NCBI GenBank assembly: GCA_022340665.1
Contig: JAJDNM010000097.1
Span: forward strand, 1-37,494
Source of the DNA: Acidobacteriota bacterium
Lineage (GTDB): Bacteria > Acidobacteriota > Thermoanaerobaculia > Thermoanaerobaculales > Sulfomarinibacteraceae
DNA: 37,494 bases
Direction of reading: 5' to 3'
Shown here one piece after another: positions 16,932-24,849 of the stretch. The notes below the pieces were generated by a model. The model saw only the letters and a program-made list of their open reading frames with translations, was not told the DNA's origin and made no database searches. Numbering within the stretch: position 1 is the stretch's first letter; each line of letters starts with the position of its first letter. The position numbers and the translations under genes are program-made.

Positions 16932-18677
16932 TCATTGGGCGCCGTTGATATAGCCCTCGCTCTGGAGGTAGAGCAGGACCTCACGAGTCGCATCCTCCGG
17001 GGTCAATGCCGAGGTGTCGATCACCACGTCGGCGTCGTGCGGCATCTCGTACGGATCGGAGATGCCGGTGAACTCCTTGATGATGCCTGCCCTCGCCTTG
17101 GCATACATTCCCTTTCGGTCACGCGCTTCGCAGACTTCGAGCGGCGTCGCCACATGAACCAGCACGAAACCGCCGCATGATTGGACCATTTCCCGCACCT
17201 CTCGGCGCACGACATCGTAGGGCGCGATCGGCGCGCAGATGGCGACGCCTCCTCCGCGGGTGATTTCGGAGGCGACAAAGCCGATGCGGCGGATGTTGAG
17301 GTCCCTGTGCTCCTTTGAAAAACCGAGCTCGGACGAGAGATTGGCGCGAACCAAATCACCGTCGAGCAGCGAGACTCCCCGCCCACCAATCTCCAGAAGT
17401 TTGACACGCAGGACATTCGCGATCGTCGACTTGCCCGATCCGGAAAGTCCGGTCAGGAATACGGTGAAGCCCTGCTCACCTCGTCGTGGGTGGCGGTCCT
17501 GGAGCTCTTTCGAGACTTCTTCGTGGGTGTACCATCCCGGGAGCTCGATACCGTCATCGAGCCGTTGTTTGACCTCTGAGGCTTTCAGGTGCAAGGCCCG
17601 ATCGTCAGCCGGAACCTCGTCAACCGCCACGAACTGCTGGCGACCCTCCAGGTAGACCATCTCGCGGGTCGGCAGAAGCTCGATACCGAGATCCTCGGCG
17701 TGGCTACCGACGATCTCGATGGCGTCCTCCTGCCGGTATGCGGGTTCACCAACCGTCTCGAGGACCGTACCGAAACTGTCGAAGTCAATCATCAGGTGGC
17801 TGCACCCGTAGTTCTTGTGGACGATTGCGTGGAGGAGGGCCTCGCGAACGCCTCCGCCCCGTATCGCCATCGGCAACAAGTTGAGGCGCACCATGTCCTT
17901 GGGGAATTTGGCCACGGCAGCCTGATAACAACGGATCCGCGTGTAATGGTCGGCGTCGCCGGGCTGATCGAGGCCGACGACCGCATGGATGAGAATCTTG
18001 GCGTCTGTGATCTGCGCCGCTTCGACCATCATCGCCTGTTGTGCGCGGTGGATCGCTCGGTGGGTTTGGTAGGCGATCACATTTTCCCAACCGAGAGTCG
18101 AGAAGAGGCGACGGACGGCAATCGGCCTCCTCCGAAGCTCGCGATAGTCGTAGTGGACCGGCAACTGCAATGCTTCAAGGCTACCGGCTACGGACCACTC
18201 TCCAGTCCTGTGAAGGTACTGTGCAACACCGTCGTGCGACCGGTCTGTCGTACCGAAAACAGCTGCCACCTCAGCATCGATGTCTCGCTGGTAACACTCG
18301 TCGATCCGCATCGCGGCGATCATCACGCCTTCACGATCTCGAAGGGCGAGAGAGTCGCCGATCGCGAGGTCGTCGGCGAGCTTCGTGGTGATGTTGAGAG
18401 TCACCGGAATCGGCCAGAGGACACCATCACTGAGGCGCATGTCGGCACATACCGATTGATGGTCGGCGGAGCCGAGGTAGCGGTCGAGGGGCGAGAAAGC
18501 GCCGTTGATCAGAAGTTCGAGATCGCAAAGCTGGCGCGGTCCGAGGTCGACCGACCGCCATTCGCGTGAGGCTAGGTGAATTTCTGCTGCACGCTCCTCG
18601 TCGACCAGAAGATCGACCAGGCGCGATCCGTGCGGTGTGTTGAGATGATCCAATTCCGATGCTCCCCGTTGCCTCAT
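16932..18677 (-). CDS. ATP-sulfurylase-like/APS kinase fusion, sulfurylase site degenerate
   Basis: The 581-residue protein has the order of the Aquifex-type bifunctional enzyme. Residues about 1-385 form a sulfate adenylyltransferase-like part (PUA-like then catalytic domain) and about 400-575 an APS kinase. The kinase is intact: P-loop GLSGSGKS at 410-417, LLDGDLVRANL, FSKEHRDLNIRRIGFVA, APIAPYD, ATPLEVCEARD and KGMYAKARAG. In the sulfurylase part the QxRNPxHxxH block reads QTHRAIHRAQ (204-213), so the RNP and second His are lost. The GRDHAG block reads DFDSFG (298-303). The surrounding scaffold is well kept (LIHAVVGLDQPGD, REALLHAIVHKNYGCSHL). It should make PAPS from APS; whether it makes APS is doubtful. 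A -35/-10 pair lies upstream at 18707-18735. No cysD/cysN or second sulfurylase is in view. Confidence 0.88.
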   Translation of the reverse strand: MRQRGASELDHLNTPHGSRLVDLLVDEERAAEIHLASREWRSVDLGPRQLCDLELLINGAFSPLDRYLGSADHQSVCADMRLSDGVLWPIPVTLNITTKLADDLAIGDSLALRDREGVMIAAMRIDECYQRDIDAEVAAVFGTTDRSHDGVAQYLHRTGEWSVAGSLEALQLPVHYDYRELRRRPIAVRRLFSTLGWENVIAYQTHRAIHRAQQAMMVEAAQITDAKILIHAVVGLDQPGDADHYTRIRCYQAAVAKFPKDMVRLNLLPMAIRGGGVREALLHAIVHKNYGCSHLMIDFDSFGTVLETVGEPAYRQEDAIEIVGSHAEDLGIELLPTREMVYLEGRQQFVAVDEVPADDRALHLKASEVKQRLDDGIELPGWYTHEEVSKELQDRHPRRGEQGFTVFLTGLSGSGKSTIANVLRVKLLEIGGRGVSLLDGDLVRANLSSELGFSKEHRDLNIRRIGFVASEITRGGGVAICAPIAPYDVVRREVREMVQSCGGFVLVHVATPLEVCEARDRKGMYAKARAGIIKEFTGISDPYEMPHDADVVIDTSALTPEDATREVLLYLQSEGYINGAQ

Positions 18678-18706
18678 TCATGCCTGCTTCGAGCGCGCGA
18701 CGCGAG

Positions 18707-18735
18707 ATTGTATCCGCTTGCGCACTCCCTGTATA
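18707..18735 (-). promoter_or_regulatory. Predicted promoter of the APS kinase fusion gene
   Basis: On the minus strand TATACA (18730-18735) and TACAAT (18707-18712) are separated by exactly 17 bases. Transcription would start about 20 bases before the ATG at 18677. The arrangement fits a sigma-70 promoter; the -35 box matches the consensus at four of six positions. Confidence 0.4.
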
Positions 18736-18808
18736 GGCTGGATTACGCCACGATTGTCCGATTCGTCCATGATTGTGCTCTCTGTCAGGTCCTTGTTACC
18801 CCGATTCG

Positions 18809-19282
18809 TCACACGAGTATCGGCAATCGCCAGGTCGGGGTGCATTCGAAGATGAGGCGCGTCTGGATGTGATCGACCTCCGGTCGGTTGGTGAAGCTGT
18901 CCAGGGCGAGGTCGCGCAAATGGTCGGAATCACGTGCCGCCACGTGCACCAGGAAGTCATCACCTCCTGTGACGTGAAAGACGCTTCGCACTTCTGGAAG
19001 CTCGACCACGTAGTCCCGGAACGAGTGGACCAGATCGCGCGAGTGCTGGCGGAGACGCACAGCGATCATCGCTTCCAGACCCACGCCTACCGACGACGGA
19101 TCGATGTCGGCGTGGTACCCACGAATGACACCGAGACGTGTGAGGCGCCGCACCCGTTCGAGGCAGGTCGACGGGGCGACGCCTACTGCCTCTGCGAGGC
19201 GGTTATTTGCAGTGCGACCATTCTTCTGCAAGACGCCCATGATGTCGAAGTCAATTCGGTCGAGTTGGTCTGAAACCGTCAT
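18809..19282 (-). CDS. Lrp/AsnC-family transcriptional regulator
   Basis: The 157-residue protein has normal Lrp length. The N-terminal winged helix (LDRIDFDIMGVLQKNGRTAN, then RLAEAVGVAPSTCLERVRRL, then GVIRGYHADID) is followed by the RAM ligand-binding domain at about 70-145 (VELPEVRSVFHVTGGDDFLV). The glycine-rich GGDDFL turn usually contributes to amino-acid binding. The gene is divergent from the 433-residue protein, aminotransferase, homoserine dehydrogenase and aldehyde dehydrogenase genes, and is the natural candidate regulator of that set. TATAAT on the minus strand at 19290-19295 ends 7 bases before the ATG, so the mRNA would be leaderless. Autoregulation through the shared 149-bp intergenic region is likely but not shown. 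Confidence 0.92.
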   Translation of the reverse strand: MTVSDQLDRIDFDIMGVLQKNGRTANNRLAEAVGVAPSTCLERVRRLTRLGVIRGYHADIDPSSVGVGLEAMIAVRLRQHSRDLVHSFRDYVVELPEVRSVFHVTGGDDFLVHVAARDSDHLRDLALDSFTNRPEVDHIQTRLIFECTPTWRLPILV

Positions 19283-19289
19283 TCGTGGA

Positions 19290-19295
19290 ATTATA
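19290..19295 (-). promoter_or_regulatory. -10 box of the Lrp-type regulator gene (leaderless)
   Basis: A perfect TATAAT on the minus strand lies 7 bases from the ATG at 19282. There is no space for a ribosome binding site. The -35 region is not clear. Confidence 0.45.
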
Positions 19296-19304
19296 TTCGA
19301 ATTC

Positions 19305-19334
19305 TTGAAAGTTGCAGGAATCTTCTCCTACAAT
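19305..19334 (+). promoter_or_regulatory. Promoter of the amino-acid catabolic gene set
   Basis: TTGAAA (19305-19310) and TACAAT (19329-19334) are separated by 18 bases. The region between the two divergent -10 boxes is AT-rich and contains TTCGAATTCTTGAA, a partly symmetric stretch that could be an Lrp-type operator. The predicted leader before the ATG at 19432 is about 90 bases. Confidence 0.5.
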
Positions 19335-19431
19335 TCCGTCTCATGAAGAACATTTTTCAAAAACGAGACTCAATTTTAGAATTTCCCATCAGGTTGGCAT
19401 CAACCCGCCGCCAAGACTCGGAGAATGCCTC

Positions 19432-20733
19432 ATGAATTATCCCCTCTTGTCCCGCAATGACCAGGATGCCATCGATGCTCTGAAGGACTCGTATGGCGGC
19501 GCCAGCAATATATCCTCGACTCTTCGAGAGCGGCGTCAAACCGATACGCGCAAGAGAATCCTCGATGAAAAGGGATTCGGCGAGATGATTGCCGACGCCG
19601 AACGCCTGGTACAGGAGTTTTCGAAAATCGAGGACTTCGAGCAACAGGCATCACCCGCCTACCGCACGGAGTACGGAATCGCGACTGCTCAGGTCTCGGG
19701 GTTCCAGGGGGCGGCGGTCACCCACCGCGCGATGCAACGTATGGCAGAAAGCGCCGAGAGCACCGAGACCTGCTGGGTGCCTTCGGAGTTCATATCGGTG
19801 GTCGCCCTGTCCGAGAACTATGTCTACTCCGGTGATCTCCTGGCGACGCTGACGATGGCCGAAAACATCATGGGTGCATCGAAGTTCTGCAGCACCAATC
19901 TGATCGGATGTCCATTGCCGTCAGAACGGTTCGCCCGCCTGGAAAGGGTGACCGGCAAATCCTTCGAAACCCGCGACCTCGGCGACGGAACGGAACAGAT
20001 CATCCTCAAAAACATGGGCACCGCCTTTGGCAATCTCGGCGGAGTCGAGGTCGCGAATGACAACCACCTCGTCTACCTCGACGGCGTCATCCGCGCCGCC
20101 ATGGAAACCGGCAACGATTTCTTCCTCAACCCGTCGTGGTCGTCCATCGTCGCCGCCTGCTACCTCGGGCGCGACATTCCGAATCTCCAGTTCAAGATCT
20201 CGATGCTACTTTCGACCCAGAACCTGATGCAGTTCCGAATGCTCCTCAACATCATGGCCGAATACCTGCGCGACGACAAAACGACGCCGATCTACGAGGT
20301 GAATATCGGCAACGGCGTGTCACCCGAGAACTTCATCCGATGCGCCGAGGAACTTGGCCAGAGCGGGATCAAAGGCGTCAGCCTTGCGGCCCACCTGCGC
20401 ATCAACCCGGACCTCGGCATGCCCGATTTCGACTGGACCGAGCACGCCTTCACGGTTCTTGAAAGCGGCACCGATCTGACCTTCAAGTACGAATCGGACG
20501 GCACCTCACGAGAGCTCGACACGATGGAGGCCTACTTCATGTCCGAGGATGAACGGGCTCAGGTGGCGGACAAGATCGGCGACGTGATCTACTACAAGTC
20601 GCTTCGCGCTTCAAAGGACGGGCGCGAAATGATGCGGCGAGGCATCCGCACCCGTTTCGGAGCAGCTTCGTACCGCGGAGACGCACCGGCGGACCCGACC
20701 CATGCGGAGCTGGAGCTGGCCGGCGCGGATTGA
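19432..20733 (+). CDS. Protein of unknown function, first gene of the Lrp-linked amino-acid gene set
   Basis: The protein is 433 residues from the ATG at 19432; CGGAGA lies 8 bases upstream, and a longer frame to 19312 would overlap the promoter. I do not recognise the family. The protein is soluble and has no signal peptide. The N-terminus is charged and helical (STLRERRQTDTRKRILDEKG). The middle is rich in short strand-helix units with conserved-looking polar patches (YGIATAQVSGFQGAAVTHRA, CWVPSEFISVVALSENYVY, NLGGVEVANDNHLVYLDG, FFLNPSWSSIVAACYLG). Later come YEVNIGNGVSPENFIRCAEEL and GVSLAAHLRINPDLGMPDFD. The alternating pattern would fit an alpha/beta barrel-like enzyme. Its position directly ahead of an aminotransferase, homoserine dehydrogenase and aldehyde dehydrogenase points to a catalytic or activating step in the same pathway. 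There is no P-loop, radical-SAM or Rossmann motif. Confidence 0.82.
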   Translation: MNYPLLSRNDQDAIDALKDSYGGASNISSTLRERRQTDTRKRILDEKGFGEMIADAERLVQEFSKIEDFEQQASPAYRTEYGIATAQVSGFQGAAVTHRAMQRMAESAESTETCWVPSEFISVVALSENYVYSGDLLATLTMAENIMGASKFCSTNLIGCPLPSERFARLERVTGKSFETRDLGDGTEQIILKNMGTAFGNLGGVEVANDNHLVYLDGVIRAAMETGNDFFLNPSWSSIVAACYLGRDIPNLQFKISMLLSTQNLMQFRMLLNIMAEYLRDDKTTPIYEVNIGNGVSPENFIRCAEELGQSGIKGVSLAAHLRINPDLGMPDFDWTEHAFTVLESGTDLTFKYESDGTSRELDTMEAYFMSEDERAQVADKIGDVIYYKSLRASKDGREMMRRGIRTRFGAASYRGDAPADPTHAELELAGAD

Positions 20734-20780
20734 TGCGGGCTGGGACATTGCGGTGAGCGGACACCTGTTGGCGACGGGCG

Positions 20781-20815
20781 AAATCGGAGTTCGGTATTCG
20801 GAATGCCGCCACCCC
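20781..20815. repeat. Heptamer-array half element, copy 7a
   Basis: AAATCGGAGTTCGGTATTCGG is followed by AATGCCGCCACCCC, i.e. degenerate 7-bp units running into the same GCC-GCC-ACCCC core seen in the other copies. Directly to its right begins the larger inverted repeat at 20825. Confidence 0.5.
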
Positions 20816-20824
20816 TCTTTCACG

Positions 20825-20952
20825 ATGTCATTCCGACCGAGCGAACGGTGTGAGCGAGCGGAGGAATCCATGGTCAAAGTAAGACCGCGCTGCTGCCCGG
20901 GCCCATCCCTTAGATCCCTCCACTCAGCCTTTGGCCTCGGTCGGGATGACAT
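20825..20952. repeat. Inverted-repeat element (about 128 bp) with ATGTCATTCC ends
   Basis: The left end ATGTCATTCCGACCGAG (20825-20841) matches the complement of the right end CTCGGTCGGGATGACAT (20936-20952) with one mismatch. The interior also carries GGAGGAATCC near the left and GATCCCTCC near the right. This is the layout of the short 'GTCATTC...GAATGAC' inverted elements common in environmental bacterial genomes. No coding frame is inside. It may be a non-autonomous mobile element or a REP-type structure. Confidence 0.6.
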
Positions 20953-20959
20953 TCCGGTT

Positions 20960-21077
20960 GGGCTCGTCGGACGAGCCCGTCATCATGAAATTTCGGATTT
21001 CGAATTTCCCGCCCACACCCCCGAAGAACGGGGTGGTGGACGGGAATTCAAAATTCAAAATTCAAAATTTAACATTC
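20960..21077. repeat. Hairpin plus palindromic heptamer-array element, copy 7b
   Basis: GGGCTCGT (20960-20967) pairs perfectly with ACGAGCCC (20971-20978). The array element follows: TTTCGGA, TTTCGAA (20990-21005), a CCCGCCCACACCCCC core with GGGGTGGTGGACGGG partner, then AATTCAA, AATTCAA, AATTCAA (about 21045-21070). The element ends about 20 bases before the aminotransferase start and lies inside a presumed operon. With copy 7a and the inverted repeat, the whole 20734-21096 gap is repeat sequence. Confidence 0.7.
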
Positions 21078-21096
21078 GGTACGAAGGAATGCTCCG

Positions 21097-22317
21097 GTGA
21101 AGACCCCCTGGGTGGATCGCTTCGCAGAGAATGTCCGCGATTACGAAGGCTATCCGATCGGCAAGACCCTCCAGTACCTGAACGATCCCGAGATCATCTC
21201 TCTCGCTGGGGGTCTTCCCTCCCCCGATGTCTTCCTGCGATCGGGGCTGCGGACGGCTGCCGAGGACGCCTGCGACCGCGATATCGATCGGATCATGCAG
21301 TACTCGCCGATTCCCGGTGAAGCGAATCTGATCGACGCGACCCTGCGTTTCCTCGAGCGTGACGACATCCACATCGGCCGCGACGAAATTCTCATCACCA
21401 CCTCGGGACAGCACGGCCTCGATCTCACCGGTCGGCTTTTCCTCGAGCCGGGCGACCCGGTTCTGGTCGACCGGCCAACCTTCGCCGGGGCGATCGTCGC
21501 GTTCGAGATGCAACGCCCGATTTTCGTAGGCGTCAATATCGAAGAGAATGGTTCCGATATCGCCGGCATGCGGCTGGAGCTGGAGCGGTCGGCCTCCCAA
21601 GGAACGCCGCCGAAGTTCATTTACGTGGTGCCGGATTTTCAGAACCCGTCCGGAATCACGATGAGTCTGGCCAAGAGGAGTGCGCTCCTGGATCTCAGCT
21701 ACGAGTTCGATATACCTATCATCGAGGACAGCCCGTACCGTGATCTGAGGTACTCGGGCGAGAGCATCCCCGCGATCTTTACTCTCGACCAACAGCGGAA
21801 CGGCGGCCACGTCATCGGTCTTTACACCTTCTCGAAGCTCTTCTGCCCCGGCATGCGCGTCGGCTTCAATATCGGCCCGCCGGAGGTCGTCAAGCAGATG
21901 ACCCACATCAAAGAGGGCAACATCCTCAACACCCCGAAGTGGAACCAGGACATGTGCCTGGCGTTCCTCGAGGACATGGGTCTCGAGCAACACCTGGAGA
22001 AATGTCGCGACTATTACAGAGAGAAGCTCGACGTCTTTCTCGACACGATGGCCGAGCACTTTCCGTCGGAAACCGGAGTCAGCTGGACCAAGCCGGAAGG
22101 CGGCCTCTTCCTGTGGGTCACGGTTCCCGACCACATTGACACCCAGGACCTCTTTTTCGAAGCTATCGAGCACAAGGTCGCCTTCGTGCCCGGGGAGCAG
22201 TTCTACGGCAGAAACCCGGAGCACAACCACATGCGGATCAACTTTTCCTTCGTTTCGAAGGAACAGCTCGCCATCGCCGTGGAGCGGTTAGCCGCATGCA
22301 TCAAGAAAAAGCTCTGA
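21097..22317 (+). CDS. LysN/ARO8-like fold-type I aminotransferase
   Basis: The 406-residue protein belongs to the aminotransferase branch close to 2-aminoadipate transaminase (LysN) and MocR C-terminal domains. Family features are ISLAGGLPSPDVF at 34-46, QYSPIPGEANLID, TTSGQHGLDL for cofactor phosphate binding, PDFQNPSG with N183, IIEDSPYRDLRY with D211 and Y214, and TFSKLFCPGMRVGF with K247 as the PLP lysine. MRINFSF near the C-terminus carries the Arg that binds the substrate carboxylate. The GTG at 21097 follows AAGGA by 8 bases; the nearby ATG at 21089 is out of frame and stops at once. Substrates of this branch include aminoadipate, aromatic and branched-chain amino acids, so the amino acid cannot be named. 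It overlaps no neighbour, but homoserine dehydrogenase begins 11 bases after its stop. Confidence 0.88.
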   Translation: MKTPWVDRFAENVRDYEGYPIGKTLQYLNDPEIISLAGGLPSPDVFLRSGLRTAAEDACDRDIDRIMQYSPIPGEANLIDATLRFLERDDIHIGRDEILITTSGQHGLDLTGRLFLEPGDPVLVDRPTFAGAIVAFEMQRPIFVGVNIEENGSDIAGMRLELERSASQGTPPKFIYVVPDFQNPSGITMSLAKRSALLDLSYEFDIPIIEDSPYRDLRYSGESIPAIFTLDQQRNGGHVIGLYTFSKLFCPGMRVGFNIGPPEVVKQMTHIKEGNILNTPKWNQDMCLAFLEDMGLEQHLEKCRDYYREKLDVFLDTMAEHFPSETGVSWTKPEGGLFLWVTVPDHIDTQDLFFEAIEHKVAFVPGEQFYGRNPEHNHMRINFSFVSKEQLAIAVERLAACIKKKL

Positions 22318-22328
22318 CGGAGGATCAC

Positions 22329-23351
22329 ATGCGTTTGCTATTCGTCGGTTTTGGCACAGTTGCCCAGGGGCTTTCCGAGCTCCTGATCGAAAAGAAGGAG
22401 GAGCTCGCCCGACAGTTCGGGCTCGACTGGAAGGTCACCGGAATCGTCGATCTGCTGAAGGGCTCGGCCCACAACCCCACCGGGCTCGATCTCGACCAGA
22501 TCATGGAGATGGCAGCTCACGGCCACTCGATCTCCGAGTACCCGGACGGCGGCTGCGACTGGGACGCCCTGAAGATGATCGAGCAGGCTGAAGCGGATGC
22601 GATGCTCGAGGTCACCTACACCGACATCAAGACGGGCCAACCGGCCACCGACCACATCCGAGCCGCCCTGGATCGCGGGATGCACGTCACGACCACCAAC
22701 AAGGGACCTCTGGCCCTGTTTTCGAACGAGCTGATCGACCTAGCTGCCAAGAACGGCGTGCGATTCCTGTACGAGGGAACCGTAATGGCGGGTACGCCGC
22801 TGCTCAACCTGATTCGGGAAACGCTCGCCGGATCGGAGATCTCGGAGATGAAGGGAATCCTCAACGGCACGACGAATTACATCCTGACCCAGATGGAACA
22901 AGGGATGGATTACGCGACCGCACTCGCTCAGGCGCAGGAGCTGGGCTATGCGGAAGCTGTGCCCGATGCAGACGTCCTCGGCTGGGACGCCCTGGCCAAG
23001 GTAACGATCCTTGCCAACGTGGTCTTTGGCGGCTCCCTTTCTCCGGACGACAGCCCCTGCACCGGAATCACCGAGATCACGCCGGACGACATTTCCGCCG
23101 CGGCTGGCGACGGCAAGCGCCACAAGCTCATAGGGCGGGTCTGGCGCGAGGGCGACGACGTCCGCGCTTCAGTAGCACCACAACTGGTCGATCTCAATCA
23201 TCCGCTGGCCGGAGTCGGCGGTGCGACGAATGCGATGACGATCACCACCGACACTTTGGACGACGTCACGATCGTCGGACCGGGCGCCGGTCGCCGGGAG
23301 ACGGGTTTCTCCCTGCTCAACGACCTCATCGCGATCGCGAAAGGACACTGA
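22329..23351 (+). CDS. hom: Homoserine dehydrogenase (catalytic domains only, no ACT domain)
   Basis: The 340-residue protein starts at ATG 22329 with GGAGG 5 bases upstream. The N-terminal Rossmann part has FVGFGTVAQG. The central part has VTTTNKGPLALF, where the Lys is close to the cofactor/substrate, followed by the substrate domain: YEGTVMAGTPLLNLIRETL, GILNGTTNYILTQM and DADVLGWDALAKVTILANV. The last 60 residues are family-typical but lack the ACT domain that gives threonine feedback in biosynthetic enzymes. The family interconverts aspartate semialdehyde and homoserine with NAD(P). Context with an aminotransferase and an aldehyde dehydrogenase under a divergent Lrp regulator suggests a degradative direction or a related hydroxy/semialdehyde substrate. 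It is also the only homoserine dehydrogenase in view for the threonine synthase at 2.5 kb. Confidence 0.88.
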   Translation: MRLLFVGFGTVAQGLSELLIEKKEELARQFGLDWKVTGIVDLLKGSAHNPTGLDLDQIMEMAAHGHSISEYPDGGCDWDALKMIEQAEADAMLEVTYTDIKTGQPATDHIRAALDRGMHVTTTNKGPLALFSNELIDLAAKNGVRFLYEGTVMAGTPLLNLIRETLAGSEISEMKGILNGTTNYILTQMEQGMDYATALAQAQELGYAEAVPDADVLGWDALAKVTILANVVFGGSLSPDDSPCTGITEITPDDISAAAGDGKRHKLIGRVWREGDDVRASVAPQLVDLNHPLAGVGGATNAMTITTDTLDDVTIVGPGAGRRETGFSLLNDLIAIAKGH

Positions 23352-23354
23352 ATC

Positions 23355-24785
23355 ATGAAGATGCTGCTGGCCGGCCAATGGGTCGATCGCGAGAAGACGA
23401 TCGATGTCCGCGACCCGTTTGACGACTCCCCGATCGACACAGTTCCCGCAGCTACCGAACAAGACGTTGAAACCGCCCTGGCCGCGGCAGAGGCAGCGCG
23501 CGGTGCGGCTCGCGCGATGACCACCTACGAACGGTCACAGATCCTTCTCAAGACGGCGGCGATCGTCGCCGACAACCTAGAGGATTTCGCCACCACAATC
23601 GCGCGCGAGGGATCGAAGACCATTCGTGAAGCCCGTGGTGAGGCGAGGCGCTGCGTCAACACCTTGACGATCTCCGGTGAAGAGGCAAAACGTCTGCTCG
23701 GCGAGACGATCCCGTTCGACAGCTTCCCCGGGGGCGAACAGCGGCGCGGTCATTTCGAAAGGGTTCCGATCGGCGTGGTGGTGGCAATCACGCCGTTCAA
23801 CGACCCCCTCAACCTTGTCGCTCACAAGCTGGGACCAGCTATCGCCGGCGGCAACAGCGTGGTGCTCAAACCGGCGACCGTGACTCCCCTCTCGGCGCTG
23901 AAATTGACCGAGGCCTTTGTCGAAGCGGGATTGCCCCCAGGCGTCCTGCAGTGCCTCACCGGCCACGGTGCGGTGCTCGGAGACGCACTCGTCTCCGATC
24001 CTCGCGTGCGCATGGTGAGTTTCACCGGCGGAATCGAAGCCGGAGAGCGGATCGTCGCCAAGGCCGGTCTCAAGAAAATCGGCATGGAACTGGGCTCCAA
24101 CTCGCCGGTCATCGTCTGGCATGATGCCGAGATCGCTTGGGCGGCCGAAACATGCGTGTCAGGAGCCTTCTGGGCGGCCGGGCAGAATTGCATCGGAGTT
24201 CAGAGGATCTACATCCACCGCGACGTATATGACGCATTCCGCGATCGCTTCATCGAGCGAACCAAGGCCTATCAGATCGGCAACAAGCTCGACGAAAACA
24301 CCGACATGGGACCAATGATTAACGAGGGCGAGGCGAAACGCGTCGAACGATGGGTCGCCGAGGCAGTCGAAAAGGGCGCCACAATCCTTACCGGCGGCAA
24401 GCGGAATGGTGCGCTCATGGAACCGACTGTCCTCGAGAACGTGCCTGCAAACGCCACCATTCACCACGACGAGGTCTTCGGTCCGGCGGTCAACCTCTAC
24501 CCCGTCACAGACCTCGATGAAGCCGTTGCCGCCGCCAACTCGGTCGACTATGGCCTCCACGCTGCTGCGTTCTCGCGCGACGTCGAGACCTGTCACCGTC
24601 TCATCGAAGGCCTCGACGCGGGCAGCGTCCTGATCAACGACTCGACGGACTATCGCCTCGATTCGATGCCTTTCGGCGGCATCAAGAAATCCGGGCTCGG
24701 GCGTGAGGGCATTCGATTCTCCCTCGCAGAGATGACCGAGCCCAAGGTGGTGTGCTGGCTATTCCGGGAGATTTCCGGCGGTTGA
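23355..24785 (+). CDS. NAD(P)-dependent aldehyde dehydrogenase (lactaldehyde/semialdehyde-like)
   Basis: The 476-residue protein is a standard ALDH. N149 in ITPFNDPLNLVAHK, K172 in VVLKPA, E245 in MELGSNSPVIV and C279 in AAGQNCIGVQR are the expected oxyanion, cofactor, general-base and nucleophile residues. HHDEVFGPAVNLYP and MPFGGIKKSGLGREG are also present. ITPFNDPLNL and QNCIGVQR place it in the branch with lactaldehyde, glyceraldehyde and phosphonoacetaldehyde dehydrogenases rather than betaine aldehyde enzymes. It begins 3 bases after homoserine dehydrogenase, so the two are coupled. In that setting aspartate semialdehyde or another short semialdehyde is a reasonable substrate, oxidised to the acid. 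The precise substrate is not visible. Confidence 0.9.
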   Translation: MKMLLAGQWVDREKTIDVRDPFDDSPIDTVPAATEQDVETALAAAEAARGAARAMTTYERSQILLKTAAIVADNLEDFATTIAREGSKTIREARGEARRCVNTLTISGEEAKRLLGETIPFDSFPGGEQRRGHFERVPIGVVVAITPFNDPLNLVAHKLGPAIAGGNSVVLKPATVTPLSALKLTEAFVEAGLPPGVLQCLTGHGAVLGDALVSDPRVRMVSFTGGIEAGERIVAKAGLKKIGMELGSNSPVIVWHDAEIAWAAETCVSGAFWAAGQNCIGVQRIYIHRDVYDAFRDRFIERTKAYQIGNKLDENTDMGPMINEGEAKRVERWVAEAVEKGATILTGGKRNGALMEPTVLENVPANATIHHDEVFGPAVNLYPVTDLDEAVAAANSVDYGLHAAAFSRDVETCHRLIEGLDAGSVLINDSTDYRLDSMPFGGIKKSGLGREGIRFSLAEMTEPKVVCWLFREISGG

Positions 24786-24849
24786 CGCCTTCTTCAAATC
24801 CGGCGAACTGAACCTGTTCTTCCAACCGCGACCTCTTGAATAGAGCCTG

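Noticed and set aside
16932-16990. LGYI-like tail on the APS kinase fusion (YLQSEGYINGAQ)
   Set aside because: A similar ending is normal for APS kinases as part of their last helix, so it is not counted with the shared tail.
21055-22230. A 391-codon minus-strand frame opposite the aminotransferase
   Set aside because: No motif, and the plus strand carries a complete aminotransferase.
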